A stretch of 64,000 nt of DNA from Pempheris klunzingeri (GCF_042242105.1 NC_092032.1:16603915-16667914); one strand, 5' to 3'. Shown: positions 1-15,200, numbered from the stretch's first letter. The notes: generated by a model from the sequence alone, not told the origin. Made by a program: numbers and translations.

Positions 1-1366
1 GAGGCACTTATCTATAGTCAGTGTAATACCTACAGTAGATTGGGGTCAGCGTACTCACATGAGTCCCGGCACAGATGCAAAGCAATGTGCTGCTGTGGAC
101 GAGGACGGCAGAAAAACGTATTCTAGCCACCTAAAAGAAATCAACATCATTTTAAGTATACACTATATTTAGAATATTCTCACCTCTTTACATCGCCATC
201 AGATGGCCCTTTCAATTGGGAATTGAAACTGTTTTCTCTTTCTCTTTAAAGCTACCAGATTCCATTCACTAAAACAGCAATTTTATCATGCTGAAAACGA
301 GAAAACTAGTCTACCGCTGCCTCAATTGGTTAGTTAGTTTGGGCTATTGTGTGACTTAGGTATTTCACATGGTTAATGTGAATCAGATCCAAAATAATAT
401 GTTAGTCCACTGAGGCAGCAGTAACACAGCAAACTCCCCTGTCCACAGCAATATAATGCTTTGCTTCTGTGCCAGGATTCCTGCCTGCTTCTCCAAACAG
501 TAATACACTAACTATGGATAAGTTACTCCTATAACCCCACTTCAAATAATCCAAATTATCCCTTTAAATCTTTTTTTCTTTATTTTTTGCTTTTTACTTT
601 GGACAATCTTATCAGCTATAGTGGCTGTTGCTGCTCATACTAACTACAGGTAAAACTAGAATCTGCAATACTTCACATACACTGGCATCAAGGTCCACTT
701 TGTAGGCTACCAAAGTGGAAACTGTGATGTTATGTACATAGAATCACATCCCTTCTGTGACAGATTAGGAAGAAGAAGGTCTGAAATGAATTAATTGAGC
801 ATGAACAGCAATAAATCTATAAACCTATGATTTATGCCAGGAGAGCTTTTCTGTTTTTCTAATGTACTGAAAAATATCCTCTGTCTGAGTGTGAGTTAAA
901 ATCCACATTGAACATTAAATACATGAGTCTACACAGTATTCTTGCAGTGTTTACCACCATGCACATTTAATAATAATGTGCTTTTCATTGTAAAAACTAT
1001 TTTACTATCTGGCAGTTCCTCTGGCTTTTTTGTACATTCTGCTGAACGCAATTAGCAGATCGGGAAGTCTGTGAGGAATCTTCATCTTCATCGCTGCACC
1101 ACTAACTTATACTGGTCTGTTGGGGCCCCTGCATGGACTGAGGAGCGAAATAGCATGACCTTTCATGCACTTCACACTCCTTTAATGAATCTTGGATGAA
1201 AAGGACCAGCTGTGCCTCTTCCGATGGTTGGTTGGTTGTTCCCTACCCAGGGCAACAAGGAACGCAGCGTAGGGGGAACACGTCTCAGATGACATGAATG
1301 CTAATTGTGTTTGCACTGGATTCCACCACCTTCTTGCTAACACGGTGAACAAGTTGCCGCTGGATG
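1..1366. other. AT-rich intergenic sequence, nothing recognised
   Basis: No reading frame, RNA gene or mobile-element end that I can support on either strand. The sequence is AT-rich with short poly-T runs near 570-600. Confidence 0.5.
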
Positions 1367-1906
1367 TTATTGCTCAATTGGCATGGCACGGTGTAGTTCT
1401 AGCTGTAAATGTAAAACCCATAACTTACAGTTCACCATTAACCAAAACTCTGCATTTATCTGTTTCTTCATGAGGTAAAAGTTTTCAAATTTGAAGACGA
1501 GCAACAGGATCGTCCAGTTTGCAATGGACAACCCTGTTTCTGACACAATAGTGGTTCCTTTTAAATATTTGATGTTATCAGTGTAACTGTGAGCAAGAAA
1601 CCATGTCATGTTTTCTGCCACTGCAAAAACTATAACCCCTAATCACCGAGCGTGGTGGCTGAGTTTGAGCGTGAGATCCAGCAGCAGGCTCAGTCCGTGC
1701 GACACCCACATGACATAACATGAAGCATTGATCATGTGATGTTTGGCGTGAGGTCCCTCATGTAGATATCTCCGAACTAACATGGGGGGTTGATAGCGGA
1801 GGGGTGTGACGCCTTCGGAGGCCGCTCCACTCTCCTTGTACAGTTCAGGAGTAACGTTATCTAGGTCACCTACACAGCACCTCCTCCTCCTGTTCTGCTG
1901 GCCACA
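1367..1906 (-). pseudogene. Possible broken multipass membrane-protein fragment
   Basis: On the minus strand one reading frame runs from an acceptor-like AG at 1907-1908 down to a TAA at 1367-1369. It is interrupted only by one TGA at 1643-1645. The part before the TGA has a basic, His-rich stretch followed by a hydrophobic segment containing CYVMWVSHGLSLLLDL. After the TGA the same frame continues with two more hydrophobic segments (LGVIVFAV and WTILLLVF) separated by polar residues, and ends with a basic run. I do not recognise the family. It could be a decayed exon of a membrane protein, two unrelated pieces, or chance. A very short intron across the TGA (GTGATTAG...TTTTTGCAG) would be only 26 nt and would break the frame, so splicing does not rescue it. 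Confidence 0.22.
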
Positions 1907-4900
1907 CTGATAAGAAGAATGAGTCTATTCAGTGAGGCTATCAGGCTGGCAGTTTGCTCAATGAAAGTGTGCCAAACCTGTACCAGTCCCAGCCATTTCC
2001 TTGTCCATTTGATTGTTGGTTTCTTGACTCCCTTTCTTTCGCTCTTTGTCCCTCACTTTTTCTCACACGCAGAAGGAGACTAACTTTTTGAGGTGGAGAG
2101 ATGTTTCGCCTGAATAGATTACAACAATCAGTCATTCACTTTTGAATTCCTTCCTTTCTTTGTTCTTTTTTTTCACCCAGTCACTCAGCCAAAAAGCAGT
2201 ATTCTTCAGGTTATCCGCTGGTTTCCTTTCATTGCTCCTGACCACAGTCAAATGAATCAGGCCATGGGCTGGATTTCTGTCCACGCTCCCGTGCCTGCCC
2301 GATGGTATGCTGGCTAGCATTACCCATGGGAGTAAGGTTTCCTGGAGAGCTGCAGGAGGTCATGTCTCTCGCGTTACCACCTGTTAGCTTGTGCTTGTGG
2401 GTAGAGAAGAGTGTTCCTTTAAGAAATGTGCTTTTATTTAAGTCCTCAATGGAGTCACAGCTTTAATAATGTTTTATTAGTATTTTAAGAGAGATTGGTC
2501 AGTGGTTTTTCTTGTATAATAGTTCAGTTTAACTGGTTGGACCATGAGCGGCATCAGTATGTAGAGGTGTGTATGTGTTTGTTTTGGATTATGTATTACG
2601 GATCTAATGTTTGATCTCTTTTGAATTGCACCGACTATCAGGAGATTACTTTAATCTACTTTCTAGATATCATTCCTATTTGTAAATTATTTAGCAGTGT
2701 TTGATTTAAAGATTGTGTTAATTATCAACAAGATTGACACTGAAAACTGCCAGTGGGATGATAGAGTCCTTTTTTATTACAATCTAAAATGTAAACAAAT
2801 AGCTGAAAGGGGTTCAGTTTAAGCATAAAAAGTATTTACCCAATTTGTCACCCAAAGATCAGTGCAACAATGTTGATATTTCATTCATTGTCACAATAAC
2901 ATACAACAGTAACAGTAACACACCTACATATGTACATGGTGAATACATACATGCTGGTTACTGGATATTATATGTATATAATAAAGAAGTCACATTTGAT
3001 CCCCATAATCAGACTGAGAGAAGCAAAATGGCCGCCATAAGATCCTGTGAAACAACGCTGAATATTATGGTGGTGACATAATGTGTTACAAAAGAGGTAC
3101 AGTTAGTTATTTTTTACTATTATGATTACACATTGAAAATATTGTACATTTCTATACACTCACCAAAGCCATTTTTTGGTAAAACATTGCCCATTGTTCT
3201 CCTCGAAAATACACAAAGATAAAGACAACAGAAAGGAGTCAAAGGCTCAGCACGTATCACACAACACAGGAACATCAGTCACCACACCACCACTTCGACA
3301 AAACAAGTGTCGATATTTCTATAGAGCGCCTTTCATTTCAAAGGAGACTTGCCTGGCGCCATTTAAGTAGGGAAGGAAATTCCTTTAACGTAAACAGTAG
3401 TGTACAGACAGATCACGCCTTTGATAGACCAACACAGCCTAAATAGCTTCAATGAGATCCTCTAAAGTCAAGGAAGTGTGTGCTGCAGTATGAGGTGATG
3501 AGGTGATAAAGTGCAACAGCAGTGGCCCTCATCAGCTTTCAAGCAGGTTTGAGATGGCAAAGATTCTGGAGGTCCCATGACAGGTGACACACACAAGAAG
3601 CACATGTAGCATTATCTAATATGTTCAAAGCCTCAGTGCACGTTTCAGAATGAGTGCTGTGCATGTCAACACTGTCTTGTAAAAACTAGGTTCATAATTT
3701 GCTTCACTTAATACGTCCTGGAGGAAACATTCTGTAATTATTGTCTGGATTAAGTTCACTAGCACGATTTGCCTATTATTATATTATACTATTATTATTA
3801 TATTGCCTATCATTGCACTATATTTATGTACTTATGATAGGAGTGTCACGATATACCAGTATTGTCTATAACTATATGATATTTTAAAATGAAATATTGC
3901 TGTCATGTCAGTAAGATACATGTGATATGAACACAAAGATTGGTGTTTTGGTAAGATATTACAAAAGTCAGTGCGTTCTTAATTTAAGGTCCACTCACTG
4001 GCTTTGTCTGAAACTTTATAATTTAAGGATTTTCATATAAATTAACATACATTTCATAAGCCCAAAAAAAGAGGCTGTTCTCACTCTTTCGTTGGGTGCG
4101 CAAAACATTCATTGGCAAAACATTCAAATTTATATCTAATGATAAAGTAAATAAGTGTTGAAAATACCTAAATATAAAGCTAGAAGATCAAGAAAAACCC
4201 AAGAAAATTTGAAAATTAGTTTCTGGGTTATTTTTAACACATTTAAAAATGTGCCTGACTTTGCAGGAGACTGGGTCCAAAAATGCAGCACATGATTAAG
4301 GACAAGTACAGTTGCTTAATGTAACAATACTTTGGGAATTATTCTGTAATGAAAAAGGACATCAACACATCTGCAATATTCTCCAAACCTCTTGGTAAAT
4401 AACATCAACTGCCCCTTGTTCTTCATCTGCCACCACCTCTGTTTGTCTGGAGCATCACCACAGCAGCTCTCACTCACACTCTCACAGTGTTTCATCAATG
4501 TCACACATACTGTCAAACCTTTTTGAGGAAGTTGGGTATTTGTTCTCAGCAATGTGGGCACAGTGAGTTTCACAGCAATCATGGCATCGGCAAAGATAAG
4601 GTTCTGCATGAAACTACCATTCACTCTGATTCCCACGGATTATGAGGAAGGTGGAAGGGGCTGACGTGAATGTGATGCGAAGCATTGTGTAAAATTCTTA
4701 CCAAGCGACTGAATGTTCACCCACAGACAGTCCTGCAGTGAGAACTCACATCTCTTATGTGCATTTATGTTGTAAAGGAAGCTGATGAGCACAGTTGTTA
4801 CGCTGTTGACACTGATTGATGTGGGAGAAGAAGAAATAAAGGGTCTTTAAAAGAGATAAAAGCATGAAAAAATTGGCAAATAATGTAAAAGTGGCATGAA

Positions 4901-6241
4901 TTTGTCATATAGTTGCAATCTATTTGTGTCACACCTGTTATAGAAGGCCATACATGTGAACTGTATATTGTTGGGTGTATGTAATTATGTTGAAACCACT
5001 TATAGCTAACTGCTTCTGTATTGTTACATAATGCTTAATGGTTTACCAGGACTATCCCCATTCAGACCACTGAAAGAAATAATGGAATGGTGACAGCCTG
5101 AGTTAGAGTCAAATATCGAATTAAACCATTAAATTTTCATTTAATTTTCAGAGCAGTGTACAAACTGCGAAAATTGCATCATCGTATCTGTTGCATCAGA
5201 TGCTTCGCAGGGTGCGGTGTCCTTTTGTCTGCTCCAGACTTCTGGCACCATATGTTGGGTCTCTGATAACATGCAGTTAGTCTGATAAGATACTGTATGT
5301 TCTTTTTGAGGAGGCTATGAGGGGGGAAACGACCACCCAAATCTACAGTAAGCTCCAGATGAACTCAAAGGTCACCAAATGTGCTTAGTTTTATTTTACT
5401 TTATTTATTTGGCACCTATATGATACGGACCCATATACGTGTCAGATTTTTCAGCTATCTTGTGTTCCTGAACCACACAACATACATTCAAGATGTAGGT
5501 GAGGGAACAGTCTCACCACGAGGTCCATTTGGTAGCTGTTTTGAAACTTTCAACCACAAAACCACAAAAAACAAGTCAGTGAAAACTTGACAAACTTTTC
5601 CTAGTTTTGCTCAGGCACTGCTATTAAATAATAATAGATAATCTTGTAAAATGTTGTTTCCGTGGTGAAGAATGAACATGTCTTCTCAGTCATTTTTTAA
5701 TCACATATTTATTGACATGTTGAGTACAGTTGAATGTAAAAGGTTCATACTTGTATTTGGAGGACCTACTAGAATAGGCTTATGTTTTATGTTACACATA
5801 ATTCTTCTCGAACAGACATGGCTGCTGCAGCTGTTTTCAGCCTCTTTCTACAGCCTCAGTTTTAGAAGAACAGAATAATCTGTGCTTCGCTCTTGCCTTC
5901 AGCATCTTCATGTTTGGCATTAGTGAGGAAAAAACAATGGCAGACAGTGGGGTGGATTCAAGAGGTTTTCCGTGGGTGTCACATGTTCAGCTGCTCCCAT
6001 TATGACATCATAAAGAGAGCCAAATTTGAACTGTGTGTTTTCACACACATTTACTAAGAGATGGAGCAGGAGAGAAAGAGAGAGGATGGTCTTTAATGGT
6101 CACAATTTGCCGCCTCCCAGCACATCTGGGACACATACTTATGTTGAAAAGATATTAAAAAGTGCATATTACATAGTATGGGACCTTTAGAGCTTCAAAT
6201 TTGTATATTCACGTGTGAGGCAACTCTACAGTATTTAGCTG
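1907..6241. other. Intergenic, no supported gene
   Basis: AT-rich spacer with only short frames (for example 4316-4636 on the minus strand) that lack recognisable motifs, splice partners or a codon pattern. A TTA/ATT-rich patch lies around 3770-3810. Confidence 0.5.
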
Positions 6242-6268
6242 TTAGGGTTAGGGTTAGGGTTAGGGTTA
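6242..6268 (+). repeat. Interstitial telomere-like (TTAGGG)4 tract
   Basis: Four perfect TTAGGG units (6242-6265) followed by a partial TTA. This is the vertebrate telomere unit, here embedded in ordinary intergenic sequence. A short tract like this usually reflects repair-associated insertion or slippage, not a chromosome end. Confidence 0.9.
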
Positions 6269-9200
6269 CATCCAAGACAATTAGTGCAAATATCTTCACT
6301 CTAATATGCTCAAAGAATCGCCTTGTATGGCTTATAAAACCACGACTTAAGTATACGCTCACTCCACAAGAGATACTGCAGCATGCCTGTGCAGTCTAGC
6401 AAAAACTGAACGCAACTGAAGTGTCATCCACCACAGTGCTTCGCCTCCAGGCCCAGTGGCTGTACAAGAGAATACGAAATGACAGCTTCTTTGTAAATCT
6501 GACAAATGGCTGGACATGAGGAAGATCTCAGGGGTCGAGGCTGCAAATCTGTGGATGTTGATGCAATCATGTTTGTATGCATGTGTGTGTAGATGGACGC
6601 CAGAAAGAAGAAAGATAAACAAAGATTGCTCACAATGTATGCATGAACACGCTCCACAGTGAGCGTTGTTGAACCGTCACTACAGCTGTTTCACCAGATG
6701 GACATAACCTCTCTCGCCGTCCTGAGCAGGTGTATTGTTAAATGTATCCTCTGTCAGCCTGATGCAGGGACTTACTGTTGATACTGAAGCGAACAAATTC
6801 CTCCACAGTTGTCAACAGTTTGCTAAATGCTGATCCTCATTTTTTACAACTGCTTCTGTGGTTATAGCATCAAATGGACAATTAAAGGTGTCCTGTGGAG
6901 TTTATGACAGCTATGAAGCAATGCTAGCCATAAAAAATGAAGAAAAAAAACATGAACAGGAAAGTATAAACAGTAAACTACATCTTTTTGGGATATAAAT
7001 GTTGTAGAAGTCATCTCAAAGATCTCAGTTTCATTCTCTTGTGTGTTTTTGGGTCTCACTCTAACGGCACCCCGTCTCTTAGAACTTCGACTTATATAAA
7101 ACTAATTTGCAAATACATTTTGAGCAAAGCATATTGCCAACTGAATTACTTTTTCCATAAACAAAATCACCAATTGTTGTTCATTAGCGTACTTGGCAAC
7201 TCAGAAAAACGTTTATACTGGACAACATGTCTCATTTGCTCTCTGTATTTTATTTCATATGTATTTTATTCGTTTTCTACTAAAATAACCAAAATGACCA
7301 TCTTTCCCTAACATTGACCAAAGTGCTTTTGTTGCCTAAACTTAACCTAAGATTTGAGTGTGAACATGAACTCTGTCTAAACAGCTGTTTATCTTCATCC
7401 GAACATCGAAATAGTTTCCTTTACTTTGGCTTTCAAACAGCTTGCCACTTGCCTGGGCCTGTATATCAAATTGTCTAATGCAATTGCAATCAAAATAGTA
7501 TTTAGCTCAAAGATCGGCTATTTGTAATGAAATATCAAATGAAAACCACATGCAGTAGTGTGCCTAAAACCGTAGCATTGCACCAGCAATATATAACCGA
7601 CCTCAAGAATACATGAGAAACACCACATGTTAATGTCACTGTCAACATTTAGTGTCTACTGTATATTTTAAGATAAAATAGATTATAAACATTTTAGTTG
7701 GAAAATTTGTGACACAAAATGTTCATTTGAAGATCAATTTTTTCAATAACGGTGTACAGAAGACTCCGACTGCCTCCTCCTACTCTTTAGCATATCTTTG
7801 TGTTCACATGACATGTTTTACTTATTTGATATATGATTCTTACTCCACAAATTTCATGAGGTTGTATTCGTGAGGTTACTACCCCGCTCACGTCCGACAG
7901 AAAAACCTCAACAGGACAAAAAGGAAAGAAAGGATGTTTGAAAATGGGTTCGTCAAAAATTATGTAACAGCAGAACAGTGTGCTTCCCCTCTGCTGCTTT
8001 GATGAGTTGTTCTGATCTCTTAGCAGATAATGATGATTGCAGTTAATTATCATGCTGTAATACACAGAGGGATTGGGAAGCTGGTTGGGCTGGGTGTTGT
8101 TTTCCATTGCTGTGCCAAATGTGAGATGCTGTTCCCGAATCTGCTGCATACGCCTGCTGACCTGAATTCAGCATTTGGATGCTCGTTCTCCACATTTTTG
8201 ACAGACATTGCTGCAGGGCTCTCATCAGCTGCTCATATGTCAGCTCAAAATAGAGCTTTATTCTATGTGCTGGTTTTCTTTTTTTTTCCTTTTTTTCAAT
8301 GATGTATTCAACATTCATTTGGGCTAATTCATTAATGAAAAGCAGATTTACTTTGCTTGACATTTCTCTGACCTACGCATTAAATGTCGCCACAACAGCC
8401 GCCTTATCTGCACAGCTCAAAAACCAGATACCGGCTGTTTCTCAGTGTTGGCAAAGCAAACACAAATGCCTCCATCATTTGAAGTAAAAACAGACAAAGT
8501 AATGGGCTGATTGCCATCACACTTCCTCCCCAGTGAGCTCTGGGTCGAGCAGGAGACGGCCGTAGACCGGCCTCCTTATGCAACCAGACACAATCTGTCT
8601 GGCACCCACATATGAACGCAAAAATGCCACGAGAGACGAGGGAACAGGCTTGACAGAGGTGTTCATGGATAATGATCACAAATTTATCTGTTTGTACATC
8701 ACACAGTGCACAAGGTGGCCATCAGACTTTATATACGGGGATGCGTGTCACATGTTTATGCAGGGGGCGGACAAAATAGAGTATAGCCTCCATTTCGTTG
8801 CTAAGAAAGTGACCACTGTTTGGGAGTAAGATTTAAAAATGAGGTAAAGTGCAGTCAAGCACTGCTTCCTACAGCGTGTCAATGAAGGTGTATAAACATA
8901 AGGAACATGAATAAATAAGGGAAAACTTGTTCTTACCCCCAGTGACCTAAAAGGTTGTTTCAGAGGCAAGTATTTTGAGTCACAACACAACAGGGTTTAC
9001 GAGGATTACATCAGCGCATTTCCTCCTTCTGCTCAAACCACCAACATTTTCTTTAAGATGATTACAAAAGAACAAAGGTCTGCATTTATCAGTAATTAAG
9101 ACAGCTTTAATTGTGTTAATTCAGGAGTGGTTTGCACCTGAGGCTTAGTTATGGTTCTTGGGAAATTAACCTGATCCCACTCAGCACTGCTGCATTTTTC

Positions 9201-12200
9201 TTTAAAAAACAATGAAAACCATTGTAAAAACATGCTGAGCTGGTGAGAGTCTCATTCTCAGTTATGTGTCAAGGTCGTTCTTAAGATCCATCCTCAGAAA
9301 GTAGATCTCATTATCTTTATATAGAACACAACGGCTTTAATCCAGAGCTTCGCTGTGAGCACACAGTCATTGGCTGTGATTCTGCATGACTGCATGCTCA
9401 CTGACCATTAAATATTTGAGGCAGACACGTTTAATAAGATTTCAATTTTCACCTCAGACTGTAAATCTGCTTCTGTTGGTCAAACCTCTGACAAAGTATC
9501 TCAGCAAGCACGATTGTCAGACTGAAACGCTGCTTGATCAGATGTGATAATATGGCAATAAGACATGAACAAGATTTGTAACATTAAAGCTTTCTGTAGT
9601 CGCTCTATTTTCAGGGTATTTCCTGATAAACATCAGACTTTCTTTTGGGCTGAAGTTAAAGGGGAATGCCATCAATCTTACACACCAAAGTCTCTGTTGA
9701 GGAGTACTATTGCATATGTGAAAAAGTTGCATAAAGAACTTTAGCCCACTCCTCATCTCTGCTTGAAGCCACTAATACAACCCACCTGCCAGGTTTTGAT
9801 ACCAAACAGGAACATGTGGAATAAAAGAGATGATATCTCTGGTTCTGTTGCACTGATTTTAATTCTTTTTTTTTAACTGTCCATCGTTATAGGAGTGCAA
9901 TGCTAAAATGGTGAAGTACACTGTGAACATATGACAAAGAATAAATGTTCTTTCACTTCGATTAAAAGTTAATGGCCAGTATTGTGCGTTCTTAGTGTAT
10001 TTTGTTCGATCTCTCTGTCTCACTGAACATGGCGACAGAAGCTTAAATCCATTGTTTCCAATAGCACAAAGAGGATTAGCGTAATAAAGTATTGCAGGGT
10101 TCGGCGGGGGCAACAATCACTCATGGCCTTATGTATCCCACTGTTGGGGTGGACTTGGTGCTGTTGTTAGCAGGTCTTACCTTAGGATTACCTCTGCCTT
10201 TAAACAGCAGGTTTTGCCCTTTCACCACTATGCTTCTTTCGCCACATCATGCTTAAGTTAATAGTAACACAGCGCCAACTAACTACTACACCCAAATGAG
10301 TAACTTGTAGTGATTAGCAGGTACAGTGCAAAGCCCTGTGAAGATAAGATATGAGGAAATGTTATTGATTTATGTCAGGAAATGAGGTCATTGCAGCAGT
10401 AAAGGTTAAGGATTCAGTAGTGAGGCTACTGGAGTACACAACATGTGTACAAAAGGCAAAAAAAGAGAATAGAGGCTAGAATAGTATCTTAGATTTGGGG
10501 TTTATGGAAACCAAAGAGCAAGAGGCACAGAAAATGTATGGTTATCATTATTGTATCATCAGTGTTAGATGATATTTATTTGATTGCTTATTTACTTACC
10601 GTAAAGGTGGATTAATATCCAAATCAATCCTTGGCTGATCATGTATTTCAGTGACTGACATGATTTGGATTCATATAATCATTGAACCAGTATCATCACA
10701 AGGCTGCTTATGTAAGTGGTACCCGTTTTAATATGAGGAATGAATGCAACCAAAGGGATAATCCACCATTTTATGTTATGGTCATCATAACGTGGCTTCC
10801 AGGGATCTGATGCCCTGCAGTGATCAGCGTTCTCCCCTTCTGCTCATTAATCTGAGCCATAAATCATCAGCAGTGCTTTAAAAATGTATGTACCCTATGG
10901 TCACCATTCAGTCACTCTCAATACTCTATATGTTCAAACAATCACACCAAACCCTCAGTGTAATATGTAAATATAGATATAGGCTGTAATAAAGAAAATA
11001 ATGGCGTATTAATACAATAAACCCCAAAGTAAGAGATCTTGCAGATAAATAAAATACCAACAAAGACTAGATTTTCCTTTTCTTCCAGAAACAGGACTTT
11101 TGTTGCAAAGGATTTCTATGGAACTGTACATTTCATATTTTTCAACAGATCTTGCCAGCCGATGGAAGAGCTCCCTCTTCACCTGAGAAACACTGTTAGC
11201 CATGTTCACACAAAATAACCTTGGGAGACAGCACCATGGTGTTATTTTTCCTCTATGTAGTCCTGAAATAAATGTTTGGTTCTTGGCATAAGAATGCAGT
11301 GAAAAACCAGAGGGAAATGGATTGCTTGGAGCCAGAAATATCGGTGTGGGGGATTCAGTACACACACTGCATGTGCCAAGTCTCCCCTCAAATAATGCTC
11401 TTGTACACCCAGAAACAAGGCCAGCTCCCCATTGTCTACTTCCCTGCTGAAGCCTGAGTGACTGAAAGCACTGAGGAAGCCTGCAGCGCCGCACAGCTCC
11501 CTCACTTTCACTCACTTTGCAATGTATGAAACAAGTTGTGAAGGTAGCGAGTAGCAAGCTAAAGCCTCGTTGTCTAAGCTGGCCTATTGTTTTCACCACC
11601 TTTTCTTTTTAGCTTTTCATCACCACCTGCCACCCGTTCATCATCTATTGGGTGGGTGTGAGCTGGCTAAACCAGCAGACAAAGACCTGAAATGTTAAAA
11701 GGGTTTTCAAGGCTTTAAAGCGTCTTTAACAGGCCCTTTCACCACTCTCTCCATACACTAATCAATTACCCTTTTTGCTTTAACCTTGTGCAAATAGTAA
11801 ATTCAGCTTAAAATGTCTGTGACCTCTTCTGCCTTCTGCTGCTTGAAATGATGAGTTGAATGAATGAACTATTCTCCTCCCAGCATACTTTGTTTGAGAG
11901 TTCAAACTCTCCTTGTTTTTTGTTATAGCATGCATGCTGTTTTTGATTAATCATTAATTAAGTTGCCAAGTTGAAGGTATTGAAATCAGTCTCTCCATCC
12001 AAACATTTTTTAATCAAAAATGTTACTGGGAGCAGCGTTCAGTTTTGTCTTTTACACACACAAAATGTGGCTCAAACGGCAGCAGCCACAGCTGTTTGTC
12101 TTCGTCAGCAAACAAAGAACTGGTTTTTCAAAGTTATAATAAGACTTTCAGTCAAATGAATGTCTTAGCGTATCCATCGTCTGCTGGTTAAACACACTGG

Positions 12201-15200
12201 TGATTCAGTCTGTGGGTCACTAGTGAAAGCCCTTACATTTCCAGTCCTCTTTGGTATTACAAACTAGGTGTTGGTGGCAACATTTGACAGAAAAATCACA
12301 AGTGGCGTCCATCATCCAGCAGCGGTTGGTCCACTAGAGAGTATAGGTGCACGTGGTGTACTGTTTACTCTGTCCTCTGCAGAGTCATGAATAAACAGTT
12401 ACTATTTCCAAAGAAAGAATCGAAGATGATCTTCTTCACAACTCATGAGATGGCAGCAGAGACACTTTTGAAGGTGAGCTCTCGAGTAAACAAAGCTCCA
12501 CTTTTCAGGAAAATGAATTGTCATTATCTTGCCCTTGAGTTATTTACACTTTTTGATGTTGTTAACTCTTTTTTGCATCTCAAACACAGTTAACATTTAG
12601 ACTTGTTCAAGCAAACAAAAAAGTGAATAAAAAAAAGTGAACACAAGTGAAAAAAGCAAACTGTAGTGGCCTTGATCCGATCCAGTTCTAGCAACACACT
12701 GATTTTTCTTGTTTGGTCGTTCTAAATGTAGAAATTTGTATTTGGGAAATCTTAAGAAATGGGGCTTAGGGAAACAAAAGTTTAACTTTGAGCCAAGCTT
12801 GCTGCTGGTGGTAGTCAGCAAACAAAATGTTCATACAGTAGCTTCCTTGGTGATGTTGGTGTGTGTTAAGCATCTGCTGAGACCTCAGAGACAAGCACAC
12901 AAGGACATGAACAGAATATCAATAGTCCTTGGCTTGACCGTTGTGTGCCACTGATCACAGCTTAAATCCTGTCTTTTACTTGCTCATTCAGATGCATATG
13001 AACCCTGTGAGCTCCTCTCACAGCCTTGTGCTACGGCTCGGTTTTCTTTAGAAAGTCCCGTTTTGTGTCCCTCTGGCTCTGCAGCTCATTTTCTGTGAAT
13101 GTGTCTGATGAATAGCAAAGAGCTCCTTGTACTCCTTTTGCAGCTGACCACTTCTCCCTTTTGAAAATGGCCAAAGTTTGCAGAGGTGACGTGCTTTGCA
13201 TGGTAACACTGAGGAGGATAATGTATTTGAGTCTATTTATAGTAGTCGTTTTTCATCTTCACGTACTTTCCTCAGAGATGTTGATGGCCAGAGAGCAGCT
13301 GGGAGGAAAGGACATTATATATGTGTACAGTATACTTCTGTATGTATATATGTATGTGTGCTGATGTATCTCTTCTTCACAAGCTTTAGACATTGTACAT
13401 AGTTGTACGGTGCAGTGTTTAACATAACACCTACTAGCGGATTCACTGCAGTGGAGAAATGTGGCAAATATCCAGGTTTTTTGTCCAGTGAGTCAGCAGA
13501 GAGAACAAGCACAGTGCTGCGTTCAGCCTGTTTTTCAACGTCCTTAAATATGTCCAGTAAAACTTTATCATCAAAGTTACATGTTGTTTTAAATCAAAGA
13601 AAATAGATGAATTGCACTGCAGCTCAGTGACCCACTGCTGTGTTTTATGACTCTGTCCAGTCTCTCTTTTTAATCCATTTGATCAGTGTTGCAATCTAGT
13701 TTAAATAAAAATTGGGATTATGTGAAGTCTTACATAATGTAATCCCTGCAATGAAAACAGGTTCAATCAAATCTGTGTCCTGGCAGAGTTCACTGGAATT
13801 TCATTTAACCGATAGTATGAGTGTCACAACAAGTTGAACTGCCTGAGAAAGGTTTTAAGCAGCATATGCACACCACCGTCATCATTTATGCAATTAACCA
13901 GCTGTCAGCGAACATGCGTTGACCAGATGTGTAAAGTCTATATCTTCATGTATTTCCTCCACATTCCCTACAAAAGTGCTGCTGACATTTCTCCTTAAGT
14001 TTACACAAGAGAACGCAAAAGAAAACAAAGCTCGCAATTTAGACATGTACCAGATCACTCTTACCATTTTCCCTCTGGAGATGTCAAGCAGTCTGAAGTT
14101 TCACTGCGTACTGTCTGATATCCAACATAGTAATAGTATGTGCAATGGTTTGTTTTTAGGAGGCAAAATCTAGTCCTGGATGAAAAAAGTAATTAACTAA
14201 CAGATTTGTACTTTGTCATCATTTGTGTCTGTACTGTAACACGCTCAGATTACATAAAACGGCGTCCCCAATCCAGTTGCTCCTAATGAATCATCTGGAC
14301 TCAGTTTGTGTATTTTTGGACCCTGTCTGTCTGAGAAAGGGACAGAGGAGGTCAGAGTCGTTTGCTATGACAGGGCACTGTTATTATACCCCCTCCAAAT
14401 GTTTTTTCATACCACTCATCCATCACGGTCCCGAATGTGCTCTGTATCTTGTATGTTTTGAGGCCTGTATGTTTGTGTGTGTGCATGTGTGACTGCAAAA
14501 TGACCTTTTTCACTCGAGGCACAGGATGTACTTGTTTCTGTGTAATGGCATAATTATTGTAAGCTTGTGAACATGAACACATTGCAAACATCATGAAGGA
14601 ATCTTTGCATCAAATACCTGAGCAGTACAAGACGTCCTAATGTCGAACTGTTTTTTGACTTGTTCCATTCCTTGAACGTATGTGTAGCACTATGTTATGC
14701 TATGCGGTCACAGGAGCAGTACATTGCTCATGCAGATTATAGTTATTCAGGAAAAAAATCCATTTTCCAGGTGGACAGAAACATGATTCCAAATGGAAGA
14801 TAATGTTGCTCCGTCTTTGAATGTGTGAATAAGCAACTGTTTGCTGACACATTCAACTTGGCATGTCCGTACTGTGTTTGCAGCTTGTTCCTGGTTGACT
14901 TGAGGACACCTACTAGTGTGTAGATACATATTTTTTGGGTGTGTTCATCATGTTATGCACGAGTGCATTCACAACATAATGACTATTTAGTTGTATGATG
15001 TTGTTGTACATAGTACGCATATGCAGTGCTATACCTCGCAAAAAGTAATTTGTGTTTAATAAGTTGAATAGGTGAACTTCACCCTAACAAAATTCATAGG
15101 AGACTTGGTTACATACAGGATGGTATCATCAGCAAAACAAACTAAACAAAAGATGTGCATTATTTTCATACAGCCACATCCAGAGGGCTATAGTAGGGCT

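Noticed and set aside
1643-1645. TGA as a selenocysteine codon
   Set aside because: No known selenoprotein family, no Cys/Sec redox motif around it, and I could not point to a SECIS element.
11009-11599. 196-codon open frame on the minus strand
   Set aside because: No recognisable domain, no splice context, mixed composition and no overlapping supporting features; best explained by chance.
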